From NCBI RefSeq assembly GCF_003987255.1, contig NZ_PIQC01000001.1:434001-498000 (forward strand): a DNA stretch of 64,000 nucleotides, in the 5' to 3' direction. Positions 25,611 through 34,078 of the stretch are shown one piece after another; positions within the stretch are counted from its first letter, which is position 1; every line of letters begins with the position of its first letter. The notes below the pieces were generated by a model. The model searched no databases and was not told where the DNA came from. It saw only the letters and a program-made list of their open reading frames with translations. Position numbers and translations under genes: made by a program. This stretch comes from Idiomarina ramblicola (GTDB taxonomy: Bacteria; Pseudomonadota; Gammaproteobacteria; Enterobacterales; Alteromonadaceae).

Positions 25611-25979
25611 ATGGCTAGAAAAGGCAACGCCTTCAAAACTGTAATGAAAGTAGCCAAAGCTATGGATCGAGCGGCTAAGGAACGACAACGGGAACTGCGT
25701 GCACAAGAAAGAGAGCAAAACCGTCAAGAGGCTGAATACCAAAGAAAATTAAGACGTCAAGAAAAAGAGCACCAACGAGAACTACAGCGCCAAGAGAAGG
25801 AAGCTAAAGCAGAATCACGGCGGATTCAGCGTCAAAAAGAACAAAACGAGCGGCTCCAAAACAAAGCCGAGATAGATGCAGTCAAACGAGAACAGACTGC
25901 GGCAAAGGAAGTTTTCGCTCAGCGAACAAAACAACGCGCTGAATATAAGACGAAAGTACTCCAAACCTACATGAGGTGA
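25611..25979 (+). CDS. Basic coiled-coil protein
   Basis: A 122-aa protein, almost entirely a charged helix (REQNRQEAEYQRKLRRQEKE and similar heptad-like repeats from about 25 to 115) with an Arg/Lys-rich N-terminus. It probably forms a coiled coil and may bind nucleic acid or the next protein. Its stop is three bases before the start of the DUF4041/GIY-YIG gene, so the two are made together. Unrecognised by family. Confidence 0.65.
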   Translation: MARKGNAFKTVMKVAKAMDRAAKERQRELRAQEREQNRQEAEYQRKLRRQEKEHQRELQRQEKEAKAESRRIQRQKEQNERLQNKAEIDAVKREQTAAKEVFAQRTKQRAEYKTKVLQTYMR

Positions 25980-25982
25980 CAT

Positions 25983-27497
25983 ATGGAAGTGATAATAGTA
26001 ATTGGAGGCGTACTTAACCTAATAATAATAGTGGCTGTTTACAGTTTTATTTCGAAACGTATTCAAAAAAAATTGGATCGTTACAAAACGCTTGATGAAG
26101 CATTGAAAGATACGGAGTTGAGGGAGCACCGACTCAAGACAGTCCTAAATGAGACCATTGAAACCATCACTACGAAAGACACTGAACTGAGCAAACTTAA
26201 CACTTATCTAGAAAAGTTAGAATCGTCGATCCTTGAGAAAGAAAATGAATTCAGAGAAATCGATACTGCAACAAAAGATCTTCAAGACCTGTCAAAGAAT
26301 GCGAAAAATATCTCGGACCAACTTGAGCTCGATAAAAACCGACTAGAAGAAATAAAAAGTCTAATAGCTCTACAACAAGGTAAATTTGACTCAAGCGAAA
26401 CCCAACTTCATGACATCATGGCAAAAATAGATCTTTACAGTCGTATAGAAGAATTTGTGGATTACGGTCATTTTGAGATGCCCGAATATCTGTACGAAAC
26501 AGGTGAACGTTTTGCGGCCGAAATAAAGATGTTGCGAGATCAACAGAAATCAATGATAAAAAATGGCCTTGCGGTCACTAATATCAGCGAAATCAAGATT
26601 ACCGGTGTCTCATCAATCGACAAAAGCATCATAGACGGTCAAATGAAAATGCTTTTAAGGGCATTCAATATAGAGTGTGATATGTTGATTAGCAAGGTTA
26701 GTCCAGCGACATTTGAGCGTGTACTGAGCCAGATAGAAAAGTTAGCAAACGATCTTGAAAAATTAGTCGCATCAAAACGGTGTGGCTTTAATAATGATTA
26801 CGTGAACCTAAAGTATCAAGAATGCCGAGTACAATACCAATACACGCTGAAGAAAAAGGATGAGCAGGAAGAGCAACGGCTAATCCGAGAACAAATGCGT
26901 GAAGAAGCGAAAGCTGAGCGAGAATATCGAGAAGCTCTAGCTGCTGCAGAAAAAGAAGAAAAGTTGTATCGCGAACTTCTTGAAAAAGCACGTGAAGAGT
27001 TAACTGGAAGCTCTATTGAAGAACGAGCAGTAGCTGAAGCGAAGATAGCAGAACTTGAACAACAATTATTAGAGGCTGAAGCTAAAGAGCAGAGGGCCAA
27101 AAGCCTTGCTGAGCAGACAAGAAGAGGCCATGTCTACGTTATAAGCAACGTAGGATCATTCGGCGAAAATGTTTACAAAATAGGCATGACTCGACGCTTA
27201 GATCCTATGGACCGAGTTAAGGAATTAGGTGACGCCAGCGTCCCCTTTTCATTCGATGTGCATGCGATAATCTTTTCAGACGATGCTCCAGCTATGGAAA
27301 CGGCACTGCATAGAGAATTTAATAAACACCGAGTTAACTCAGTGAACTTACGCAAAGAGTTTTTCAAAGTTGATTTGATAAAAATACGCGAAGCCGTCGA
27401 GCAGATTGGCGATGAGAAAGTTGACTTTAAGACAACAATTGTCGCCGAAGAGTTTTACGAGTCCAAACGCTTGCGTGATCAGCTTGTGGTTAGTTGA
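25983..27497 (+). CDS. Membrane-anchored DUF4041/GIY-YIG (T5orf172) protein
   Basis: A 504-aa protein: N-terminal membrane helix (about 3-23), long coiled coil (about 35-135), a DUF4041-like central domain (about 140-300, with RIEEFVDYGHFEMPEYLYETGERF), a second charged coiled coil (about 300-375), and a C-terminal GIY-YIG-type domain of the T5orf172/MUG113 group (about 377-470: GHVYVISNVGSFGENVYKIGMTRRLDP, later LHREFNKHRVN and RKEFF). The Tyr and Arg expected for catalysis are present. The family occurs in phages and mobile elements; a defence or anti-invader role is often suspected but not shown here. It follows the coiled-coil gene by three bases. Confidence 0.8.
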   Translation: MEVIIVIGGVLNLIIIVAVYSFISKRIQKKLDRYKTLDEALKDTELREHRLKTVLNETIETITTKDTELSKLNTYLEKLESSILEKENEFREIDTATKDLQDLSKNAKNISDQLELDKNRLEEIKSLIALQQGKFDSSETQLHDIMAKIDLYSRIEEFVDYGHFEMPEYLYETGERFAAEIKMLRDQQKSMIKNGLAVTNISEIKITGVSSIDKSIIDGQMKMLLRAFNIECDMLISKVSPATFERVLSQIEKLANDLEKLVASKRCGFNNDYVNLKYQECRVQYQYTLKKKDEQEEQRLIREQMREEAKAEREYREALAAAEKEEKLYRELLEKAREELTGSSIEERAVAEAKIAELEQQLLEAEAKEQRAKSLAEQTRRGHVYVISNVGSFGENVYKIGMTRRLDPMDRVKELGDASVPFSFDVHAIIFSDDAPAMETALHREFNKHRVNSVNLRKEFFKVDLIKIREAVEQIGDEKVDFKTTIVAEEFYESKRLRDQLVVS

Positions 27498-27558
27498 TCG
27501 ACTAAGAACTATGGATAATCTAATCTTGAAAACGAGCTTTGATAAAGGGATTTTTCCG

Positions 27559-28602
27559 ATGAGTACAAAAATTAGTCTTATAGCTCTGTTAGCATCTGTT
27601 TTAGTTGCCTGTAAATCTACAGGTCCAGAGAAACTGACGACGATCGACGGCTCAAACTTCAACTATGATCCAAAAGAAAACAGTGAATTCGTCTTCGGTG
27701 AAGTTGCTAGCACTTTACAAAAGTATGCGTATAGCGATATTTGCTTTGAGTTACCTAAACGTTCGGTGGCCAATGATTGTATGAATGACCAACTAGCCTA
27801 CGAGAACTATGTTGGTAAAAGAGGTTATTATACAGAAAAAGAGCCCTTAGTTGACTACAGCGGATACGTAATAAAAGAAGCAATTTTAGAAACAGGTGAG
27901 CGGATTTACATCGTCAAATCCAATGAATATGATCATGTCGGTGATAACTTTATAGCTCTTGAGGATTATAAAAAATACAGCCAATTCCAGCCCAAACCGA
28001 TTGTTCCCGGAGCAAACGTAAATGTTATTGGTTATAGCAACATAAGTAAAGGACAACTAAAAGTAAGCAGCCAAGACGGACATACCTTTTCTGAAAAGGA
28101 AATTAAAGCAATAAAAAAGATAGCCTCTTCTTATCCTGAGAGGGGGACTCGAATCGCGGACCTTTTAACAACACTTAAAGTAGATTACGACGATTTCGAG
28201 AAGAGAACAATTGTAACTGGGCTACCCTACAACAACCCTGATTCGTTCGTTACCATTCGAATCATCATTTCTGACGATATTGTGATCAATTCGTTTTTGG
28301 TTGTTCACTACGAAGCAGATAACTGGTTATTTGTTGAAAGGTTTTCTATAGCTGCTGACGAGTTTCGTTGGAAGAGCCCCGCTTTGCAATTCAGCAGAGA
28401 CCATTCAGCAGGCACTATATGGGAGTGGAATACCTCGAGGTTAGATAACGAGAATTTGTCATTAGTAAGCAAACTTGCGAATGCCTCAAATGCTAGAGTT
28501 CGCTTTCACGGCAAAAAATACTACAACGACTTTGAACTTAGCAAAACTCAAAAAGAAGAGCTCGCTAAGCTCGCAGAAGTTGTTAGGTTAATGAACCCAT
28601 AA
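27559..28602 (+). CDS. Predicted lipoprotein, unknown
   Basis: 347 aa from the ATG at 27,559, preceded by AAAGGGA. Signal with lipobox LVACKS (Cys18). The mature domain is alpha/beta with no motif I know; the middle part (EKEIKAIKKIASSYPERGTRIADLL) is helical and the C-terminus ends in a charged helix. An open frame extends 51 codons upstream but overlaps the previous gene and lacks an RBS. It lies 61 bp after the GIY-YIG gene and ends the unit. Confidence 0.75.
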   Translation: MSTKISLIALLASVLVACKSTGPEKLTTIDGSNFNYDPKENSEFVFGEVASTLQKYAYSDICFELPKRSVANDCMNDQLAYENYVGKRGYYTEKEPLVDYSGYVIKEAILETGERIYIVKSNEYDHVGDNFIALEDYKKYSQFQPKPIVPGANVNVIGYSNISKGQLKVSSQDGHTFSEKEIKAIKKIASSYPERGTRIADLLTTLKVDYDDFEKRTIVTGLPYNNPDSFVTIRIIISDDIVINSFLVVHYEADNWLFVERFSIAADEFRWKSPALQFSRDHSAGTIWEWNTSRLDNENLSLVSKLANASNARVRFHGKKYYNDFELSKTQKEELAKLAEVVRLMNP

Positions 28603-28621
28603 TTAGGTATTGAGCAATAGA

Positions 28622-28653
28622 TAAGTTAGACGTCAATAAAGTCGTCTAACTTA
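28622..28653. terminator. 11-bp perfect inverted repeat between convergent genes
   Basis: TAAGTTAGACG / CGTCTAACTTA with a 10-nt loop, between the lipoprotein stop and the recombinase stop. It probably serves as a bidirectional terminator; its symmetry would also fit a recombination or binding site. Confidence 0.55.
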
Positions 28654-29211
28654 CAGTTCTAACTCAGCAAAGTCCCTATCAACATCCTCCTGAGTAATGC
28701 CAATATAACGCAGCGTCACAGCCTCTGAGCTATGACGTAGCATCTTCATTACCCTGGCTATGTCGTTCGTATTCTTGTAAAGGTGATAGCCTCGGGTCTT
28801 TCGCATTGAGTGAGTTCCAAGTTTAATGCCAACCTCCTCTCCTATCGCCGCGAACGCCCGCGAAACGTAGCGGCGGCTAATCGGGGCCCCGTCCAAACCT
28901 TTGGACCATTGGCTCCGGTAGGACTGAAACAGGTAGATATGCTCGGGGTGCTCATTCTTTATCCGAGCAATAATCGACCTCGCTTTGTCGTTCAATTTAA
29001 TGGTTGCTTGTTTCGACGTCTTCCCTTCAACCAGGGTCAAACGCTCATCGTTGATGTTTTCAAACTTGATAGACAGTAAATCTGAGATCCGTAACGCTAG
29101 ATTCAAGCCAACGTCCCAAACGTCAGCAATTTGCTGACCATAAGTTCGTTTGAGAAGATAGCTAATCAGCTTTACGGTATCCAGATTCTTAACCGCTTGT
29201 ACTTCGGCCAT
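28651..29211 (-). CDS. Short tyrosine recombinase (catalytic domain only)
   Basis: A 186-aa protein corresponding to the catalytic half of tyrosine recombinases. Visible are the first Arg in ALRISDLL, the Lys region in VEGKTSKQ, HSMRKTRGYHLY (HxxR box), and LRHSSEAVTLRYIG with the second His and nucleophile Tyr. It lacks the N-terminal arm- or core-binding domain of usual integrases, as do the short recombinases of some plasmids and islands. A diverged copy of its 5' part plus upstream region lies at 32,478-32,757. Its upstream region carries a 10-bp palindrome. Confidence 0.85.
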   Translation of the reverse strand: MAEVQAVKNLDTVKLISYLLKRTYGQQIADVWDVGLNLALRISDLLSIKFENINDERLTLVEGKTSKQATIKLNDKARSIIARIKNEHPEHIYLFQSYRSQWSKGLDGAPISRRYVSRAFAAIGEEVGIKLGTHSMRKTRGYHLYKNTNDIARVMKMLRHSSEAVTLRYIGITQEDVDRDFAELEL

Positions 29212-29335
29212 AATCTAGTTCCTTTTTTGCGGTAAAACGTGATTTTGAGTACTTAAGGGGGTATAAAGGGGTAAATAGCCCGTTTTTAGTGGGTTCGCTT
29301 GTTCCCATTTCGTTATTTTGGGAACAAGTCTAGGA
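29050..29335. repeat. Recombinase-leader repeat, copy 1 (intact)
   Basis: Covers the 5' end of the short recombinase gene and about 120 bp upstream; about 280 bp are recognisably shared in the same orientation with the damaged copy at 32,478-32,757. Confidence 0.65.
29298..29328. repeat. 10-bp perfect inverted repeat upstream of recombinase
   Basis: CTTGTTCCCA / TGGGAACAAG with an 11-nt loop, 87 bp upstream of the recombinase start. A damaged copy exists at 32,716-32,745. It could be a recombinase site or a terminator. Confidence 0.55.
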
Positions 29336-29485
29336 GCAAGGCTTCCCTTGCTTCACGAACATGATGTATGTTTGAAATTTTTAGCTAGCGCACCTTAATA
29401 CGTCTTATACTTGGGCTTTATAAGCTGGTATCGTGTTCAAAAGCGTGCCAACATTAGTGAAGGCTCAAGTTACGGAGTTGCAGCA

Positions 29486-29710
29486 ATGGAACTTAAAAAA
29501 ATTGAAAGTGAAGCGATGCATCTATCGGCAAAAGATAGAGCACATCTGATTCAAAAGCTCGTACAAAGTATCGACTCCCCTTCAGCTGATGAACTCAAGT
29601 CTGAATGGTTATCAGTTGCTAAAGATCGAGCAACACAATTAGATTCAGGCGCAGTAGATCCTGTTCCAAGCGATGTTGTATTAAAAAAAGCTCAAGCTCT
29701 GATTAAATGA
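29486..29710 (+). CDS. Addiction-module antitoxin (RelB-like, TIGR02574 type)
   Basis: 74 aa from the ATG at 29,486 (MELKKIESEAMHLSAKDRAHLIQKLVQSID). The LSAxDRAxLIxKLxxSID pattern is typical of the putative addiction-module component family. The longer open frame upstream lacks an RBS; GGAG stands about ten bases before this ATG. Its stop overlaps the toxin start by four bases. Confidence 0.82.
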   Translation: MELKKIESEAMHLSAKDRAHLIQKLVQSIDSPSADELKSEWLSVAKDRATQLDSGAVDPVPSDVVLKKAQALIK

Positions 29711-30003
29711 GCTATACATTTCACCCTGCGGCAGAATCAGAGTTTCTCGAGTCTGTCGGTTACTATGAGTCAAAGGTTCAGGGACTTGGGCAGGCACTCA
29801 TTAACGAGTTTTCTGTTCTGGTGAACTTAATTATCGACAACCCTGAAGCTTGGCAAGTCGAAGCAAAACCAGGAATCCGAAAGGCCCCGCTAAGTCGCTT
29901 CCCTTTATCGATAATTTATCGGAAATCTACAGGCAATATTCAAGTTCTTGCTATCGCACATCACCATCGACGCCCTCAGTACTGGCTTGGACGTGCGCTT
30001 TAA
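29707..30003 (+). CDS. RelE/ParE-family toxin
   Basis: A 98-aa protein with the ParE/RelE pattern: YTFHPAAESEFLESVGYYESK, then IRKAPLSRFPLSIIYRKSTGNIQVLAIAHHHRRPQYW. The RFPLSIIYR strand and the IAHHHRRPxYW end are characteristic of this toxin group. Overlaps the antitoxin by four bases, forming a complete type II module inside the island that may stabilise it. Confidence 0.87.
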   Translation: MSYTFHPAAESEFLESVGYYESKVQGLGQALINEFSVLVNLIIDNPEAWQVEAKPGIRKAPLSRFPLSIIYRKSTGNIQVLAIAHHHRRPQYWLGRAL

Positions 30004-30156
30004 CCGGAGTTTTAAGTTAAGGCTTCGACTCAGTAAAAGCAGATCGAAATATAAACGGAGTGAACTTTCCGTCTCCCAGGCTTTACCAGACAATAGTTTC
30101 GCCTATTTATAAATGTGTCTGTAAAATCAAGGTAGAACCCAAAGGAGCATCAGAAT

Positions 30157-30558
30157 ATGACGAACGAAACAATTATTCTCACGCTGGTTTCATCAGTTAT
30201 ATCAGGAGTGCTTGGGGTTGTAATCTCCTCCATATTCTACTCTCGATTGGAAAAGCGTCGTATCAAACTAGAAACTGCACGCAAGATGTTCGGAAATAAA
30301 CATGCCATGTCAGGTAAAGAGTTTCAGGAATCGATTAATGAGGTGATGATCGTATTCTCTGATAGCCAGGAGGTAATTGATTTGGTGCAAAAACTTTTTG
30401 ACGTGGTATCGACGCCGCAAGACGCGAGGGCACCAAAGGCCGCTGATGAAGCACTGATCAAATTAATGAAAGCCATCTGTAGGAGTATTGGCATAAAACA
30501 CAAGAACCTACCAGACACCTATTATCTCAACTTTTTTACAGTTCCAAGCAATCCTTAA
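30157..30558 (+). CDS. N-anchored small membrane protein, unknown
   Basis: A 133-aa protein with one N-terminal membrane helix (TIILTLVSSVISGVLGVVISSIFY, about 5-28) and a cytosolic helical domain (ARKMFGNKHAMSGKEFQESINEVMIVFSDSQEVIDL). AAAGGAG lies ten bases upstream. I have no firm family; the shape, a membrane anchor plus a small helical domain, recurs in defence-type islands. Single gene between the toxin-antitoxin pair and the next hypothetical. Confidence 0.65.
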   Translation: MTNETIILTLVSSVISGVLGVVISSIFYSRLEKRRIKLETARKMFGNKHAMSGKEFQESINEVMIVFSDSQEVIDLVQKLFDVVSTPQDARAPKAADEALIKLMKAICRSIGIKHKNLPDTYYLNFFTVPSNP

Positions 30559-30625
30559 CAAGGAGCAACACTACGCTTGGTCAACGCTCGGAAATATACG
30601 TCGAATGTGCTAAAGGAAGAAAAGA

Positions 30626-31042
30626 ATGCACGATGATATTGAAAATGGGCTCAAAGGAGCTCATGCCATTGGATTAACAAAATTAGATTCTGATAATAGG
30701 ACTATATTTTCTTACAACAAGAGAATCTATCGCACGTCAATGCAGAGAGGAAAGCCTAAGACAAGGCTCATATGTAATGTACTGGCTGAGCTGATAAGTA
30801 TTGATAACAAAGGTACGGAAGATTGTCCTGCTCACGAGTATCTATTTAAAGTCCAGGCAAATCACTACGATCACACAGAAAAAAGGTACTTTAAGCCAAA
30901 GAACTTAACCTCTCCGCGTACATTTACAACCAAACTTATGGGCATGGTTCCTTTTGGAAAATTCTGTGGGAATCAAGATGATTTTTCACAATTTTTTATA
31001 TCAGAAGTAGACAGGCTTCATACAAAGCAACATAGCAGATAA
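30626..31042 (+). CDS. Hypothetical protein
   Basis: A 138-aa soluble, basic alpha/beta protein with no signal or membrane segment. Start has GGAAGAAA upstream. Nothing in it is recognised. It is followed by a GC-rich hairpin (GGCGCGG / CCGCGCC, 31,084-31,104) without a T run. Confidence 0.55.
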   Translation: MHDDIENGLKGAHAIGLTKLDSDNRTIFSYNKRIYRTSMQRGKPKTRLICNVLAELISIDNKGTEDCPAHEYLFKVQANHYDHTEKRYFKPKNLTSPRTFTTKLMGMVPFGKFCGNQDDFSQFFISEVDRLHTKQHSR

Positions 31043-31128
31043 TATTGCTGTAATTCGCTCCAGCCATAAAAGGGCCTTCATAGGGCGCGGAAAAATACCG
31101 CGCCGTTAAGTAAAGCGTTAGAATAAAT

Positions 31129-31989
31129 ATGAAACTATCGAATGAACTTTTAAGTAAAATAAATAAACAACTTAGCTCAGAAAATGTTGAACACAGAGCC
31201 CGACCTTGGAAAGCAATGGAATTGCTATCAACTCAAGAGGGAATTTCGATAGCCATACCTTCACAAGAAGCCGATTTTCTCTTTAAATGGTTTGAAAGTA
31301 ATGGAAAGCCCAGAGCTCAAAAGCAGGGTCATTATCATCAAGGAGCTTATCTTTTCGACTCAGAATTTTGGTCAGTTAGCATTCCTCTGATTTACGGCAG
31401 TGTGAAAATAAATTCGTTAGACGCTTTGCACGAAATGCCAAAATCTATAAAGGATTCCTTGATAGCGAACAAGAATCGACTTTCGGACTATGTAATTTAC
31501 TGGGCAGATTGCATTGATTTTGGAATGGGATATGGTGACTTAAGAGACGATAAAAATTTAGATCCGTTTGGAGTCGATCTTTTAAATGCAGGTTATGAAG
31601 AGCTATCTTCCGCTACGTTACTTATGCTAGAACATAGGCTTAACACCAGAGCAATTCTAAATTGTAGAATGGCCACAGAAATGTTCTTGAAGTCATTTAT
31701 AAGCTTAAAAATCAGCCTGTCAGATAAAGAAGCAAGGAAAGCCGAGCATAATCTGAACACACTAATGGATAAGTTCATAGAATGTTCTGGTTATAAGCAT
31801 TTGGAAAAAATCAAGCCGGGATTATCGATGTTTCCTGAAGTTAATGAGCGTTATAAAGAACAAAAGATAGATAGAAAGCAGCTCTTTGAAGCTTATTGCT
31901 TTGCACAGTCAATCGGTGTTTTAATCATTAGGGAGTTTACTGACAGAAATACGCTTAAGCAGGTATTAGCTTTTAACAAACCGCTATAA
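31129..31989 (+). CDS. Protein with HEPN-like C-terminal domain
   Basis: A 286-aa soluble protein. The N-terminal half is alpha/beta and unrecognised. The C-terminal half is all-helical, with EHRLNTRAILNCRMATEMFLKSFISLK and EARKAEHNLNTLMDKF, the general pattern of HEPN domains (A..R.A.E..LK...., then HNL..L). The R-to-H spacing is not the standard Rx4-6H, so RNase activity is uncertain. HEPN proteins are often linked to RNA-directed defence or toxin systems. RBS is weak. No nucleotidyltransferase partner lies beside it. Confidence 0.65.
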   Translation: MKLSNELLSKINKQLSSENVEHRARPWKAMELLSTQEGISIAIPSQEADFLFKWFESNGKPRAQKQGHYHQGAYLFDSEFWSVSIPLIYGSVKINSLDALHEMPKSIKDSLIANKNRLSDYVIYWADCIDFGMGYGDLRDDKNLDPFGVDLLNAGYEELSSATLLMLEHRLNTRAILNCRMATEMFLKSFISLKISLSDKEARKAEHNLNTLMDKFIECSGYKHLEKIKPGLSMFPEVNERYKEQKIDRKQLFEAYCFAQSIGVLIIREFTDRNTLKQVLAFNKPL

Positions 31990-32083
31990 TCGTTGAGACT
32001 GTAAACCCGATCCTGATACATAGTCTCGAACTGCGCCATAGCTGTTTTCTTAAACTAAATTCCGGCTTCCAAAGTAACAAATG

Positions 32084-32425
32084 CTAACGGTTAACTAAAT
32101 CCCCCCACCACTCCATCATCTCAACCCGTTCACCCCAGTACTCAGCCTTATGCGAATAAGCTCCCTTCACTTTATTCTGTTCAACGTGTGCTAATTGTTG
32201 CTCAATAGCGTCAGAGCGAAACTTCTGGTCACTCTCATGCAGCGTTGAAGATGCCATGGTTCTAAAGCCATGTGGCACCGCCTTCTCTTTCAAACGACCA
32301 TCCGGGTAATGTGCATTGTCCTAGTACTTGAGGTAGGTTTTTGCGATCTTACCGTCTTTAGTATCTTTCGCCTTTGGAAAGTAGCCCACTTTGAACATAG
32401 CCTGGCGCATTGTGTTATCAGACAT
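32084..32425 (-). pseudogene. P4-type integrase C-terminal fragment
   Basis: Minus-strand reading gives MSDNTMRQAMFKVGYFPKA, an in-frame stop near 32,320, then VPHGFRTMASSTLHE...DAIEQQLAHVEQNKVKGAYSHKAEYWGERVEMMEWWGDLV, the end of a P4-type integrase with HGFR and the Tyr box. The N-terminal two thirds are missing and the frame is broken. It is abutted by the damaged recombinase-leader copy at 32,478. Confidence 0.75.
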
Positions 32426-32477
32426 TGCTCGCCGGTTTCAGTTGCAACAGCAGCTCATACTGTCCAGTCATGCTCGA

Positions 32478-32757
32478 TACTCTCAAACTTAATCGATAGT
32501 AAATCAGAGGTTCGTAACACCAGGTTCAAGCCCACATCCCAAACATTAGAAATTTACTGATGTAGGTTCGCTTGAGAAGGCAACTAATCAGCTTAACGGC
32601 ATCCTGCTCTTTAACCGCTTACACTTCGGCCATGACCGAGTTCCTTTTTTGCTGTAAAACGTGATTTTCAGTATTTAAGAGGATATAAAGAGGGAAATAG
32701 CCAGTTTTTAGCGGGCTTGCTTCCATTTCGGTCTTTTGGGAACAAGCTCAGGAAAAT
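32478..32757. repeat. Recombinase-leader repeat, copy 2 (decayed)
   Basis: Diverged copy of 29,050-29,335, same orientation. It contains the first part of the short recombinase gene with stops and deletions, its GTAAAACGTGATTTT leader and a damaged version of the 10-bp palindrome. Together with copy 1 it brackets the toxin-antitoxin, membrane and HEPN-like genes. Confidence 0.65.
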
Positions 32758-33065
32758 AGTTAATTATCTAAGTTTTCTTCCGTGATATCTATTTCAAGTT
32801 TTCGAGACCTCAGTTAGATGTCAGATCGAAACTAACCATGTCTTTTTGGACTCATTGTACTTAAGAATGGGGCATCCCCTAGTAATTAGTCCTCTACAAG
32901 TGTTATCAAAGTTAAAGCTACTATAAAAATTTGACAGAGTTCAAAAAAAATACAATATTAACTTGTTATTATTTAAAACTTGCTAATCCATAAATGCAAG
33001 TAAACTTCTTCTAAACGACACTCTCCTTAAGACGTTGAGAGGAATTCAAACTAAGGTAAAGAGCT
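32758..33065. other. AT-rich intergenic region, nothing recognised
   Basis: About 300 bases without a convincing gene or hairpin before the charged-stalk lipoprotein gene. Confidence 0.4.
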
Positions 33066-33959
33066 ATGAAAAGGCACGTACCCAATTGGACTATCATCAT
33101 TATTACTTTTCTGAGTCTGTCAGGTTGTTTTAATGGAAACAACAATGAGCCTTCAGAAGAAAATGTTAAAAAAAGTCTGATGCTCAAGCTTCCCCCTGTA
33201 ATAAAAGTAACAGAAATGGAAATTGAAGTTTCACAAAATATCGGAAACGAGGTCGAACCTAGAGTAAAATCACGTTTTAAAGGGGAGCTGGAGCTAACAG
33301 AGCCTTTATACAAAAGTGTTGAATACGTTATGGGCAAAGCGGTATTAAAAGAAATCACTAGGAAAGGAACGCAGTTCAAAGTTTACGGAGTTAGTCAAGC
33401 TGAATTGAAAATGGAAAGTTGGGATATTAGATTTGAAGAATTGCAGATATCGCCAGAAATCGATGGAAGTCCACTCTCCGAGTGGAAAAGCGGCCAATAT
33501 GTTTTTATTGGCTCTTCAGAAGAGAGTGCTCTAAAAAAACAGTATGCAGAGAAAATGGAAACTGAAAGAGAAAATAAAGAGCGAGAACTAGAGTTAGCTA
33601 AAAAGAAAAAAGAAGAAGACAGAAAAATCTTGGTAGCTATCTTAGAATCCGAAAAAACCCAGACCGGAGAAGCGGGGAATAGGAGTAGCACGTGGCCGTT
33701 TCGCCTAACATTTAAAGGTTATGACTCCAAAGAAAATACTTTTACAGGGGAAATGGAGTGGCCCACCCTTTCTGGAGTGACCAAGATTGAAGGCACACTG
33801 ATAGGAGGTTCTCTCGTGTTTAAAGAAGTCGCCCACATTAATAAAGGTAATGTAGATTTAGGCACTATGTACGAATTGAAAGCTGTTGAGCGAGGAAAAG
33901 TTAGAGGCACTTGGAATCAACGTAATTACAACTATGCATGGTTTGACATTAATATTTAA
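33066..33959 (+). CDS. Island lipoprotein with charged stalk (paralogue of 19,020 gene)
   Basis: A 297-aa predicted lipoprotein with lipobox LSLSGC (Cys21), an N-terminal domain with NIGNEVEPRVKSRF and LTEPLYKSVEYV, WDIRFEELQISPEIDGSPLSEW, a charged helical stalk (about 155-190, METERENKERELELAKKKK) and a beta-rich C-terminal domain with KVRGTWNQRNYNYAWF. Domain order and several blocks match the 324-aa protein of 19,020-19,994, but overall identity is low, so the duplication is old or the two were gained separately. Function unknown. Confidence 0.78.
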   Translation: MKRHVPNWTIIIITFLSLSGCFNGNNNEPSEENVKKSLMLKLPPVIKVTEMEIEVSQNIGNEVEPRVKSRFKGELELTEPLYKSVEYVMGKAVLKEITRKGTQFKVYGVSQAELKMESWDIRFEELQISPEIDGSPLSEWKSGQYVFIGSSEESALKKQYAEKMETERENKERELELAKKKKEEDRKILVAILESEKTQTGEAGNRSSTWPFRLTFKGYDSKENTFTGEMEWPTLSGVTKIEGTLIGGSLVFKEVAHINKGNVDLGTMYELKAVERGKVRGTWNQRNYNYAWFDINI

Positions 33960-34019
33960 TAGAAAATTATTACTCAATAGTATTTATTTACCCACCTAAC
34001 TTTTCTCTTATTACATAAG

Positions 34020-34037
34020 GCCCCCTAATTAGGGGGC
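34020..34037. terminator. GCCCCCTAA/TTAGGGGGC palindrome
   Basis: A 9-base palindromic hairpin between the convergent lipoprotein and papain-like genes; likely bidirectional terminator. Confidence 0.5.
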
Positions 34038-34078
34038 TAAACTCAGCTTTAGAGGTACCGGGGAAGATAAGAGCTCCA

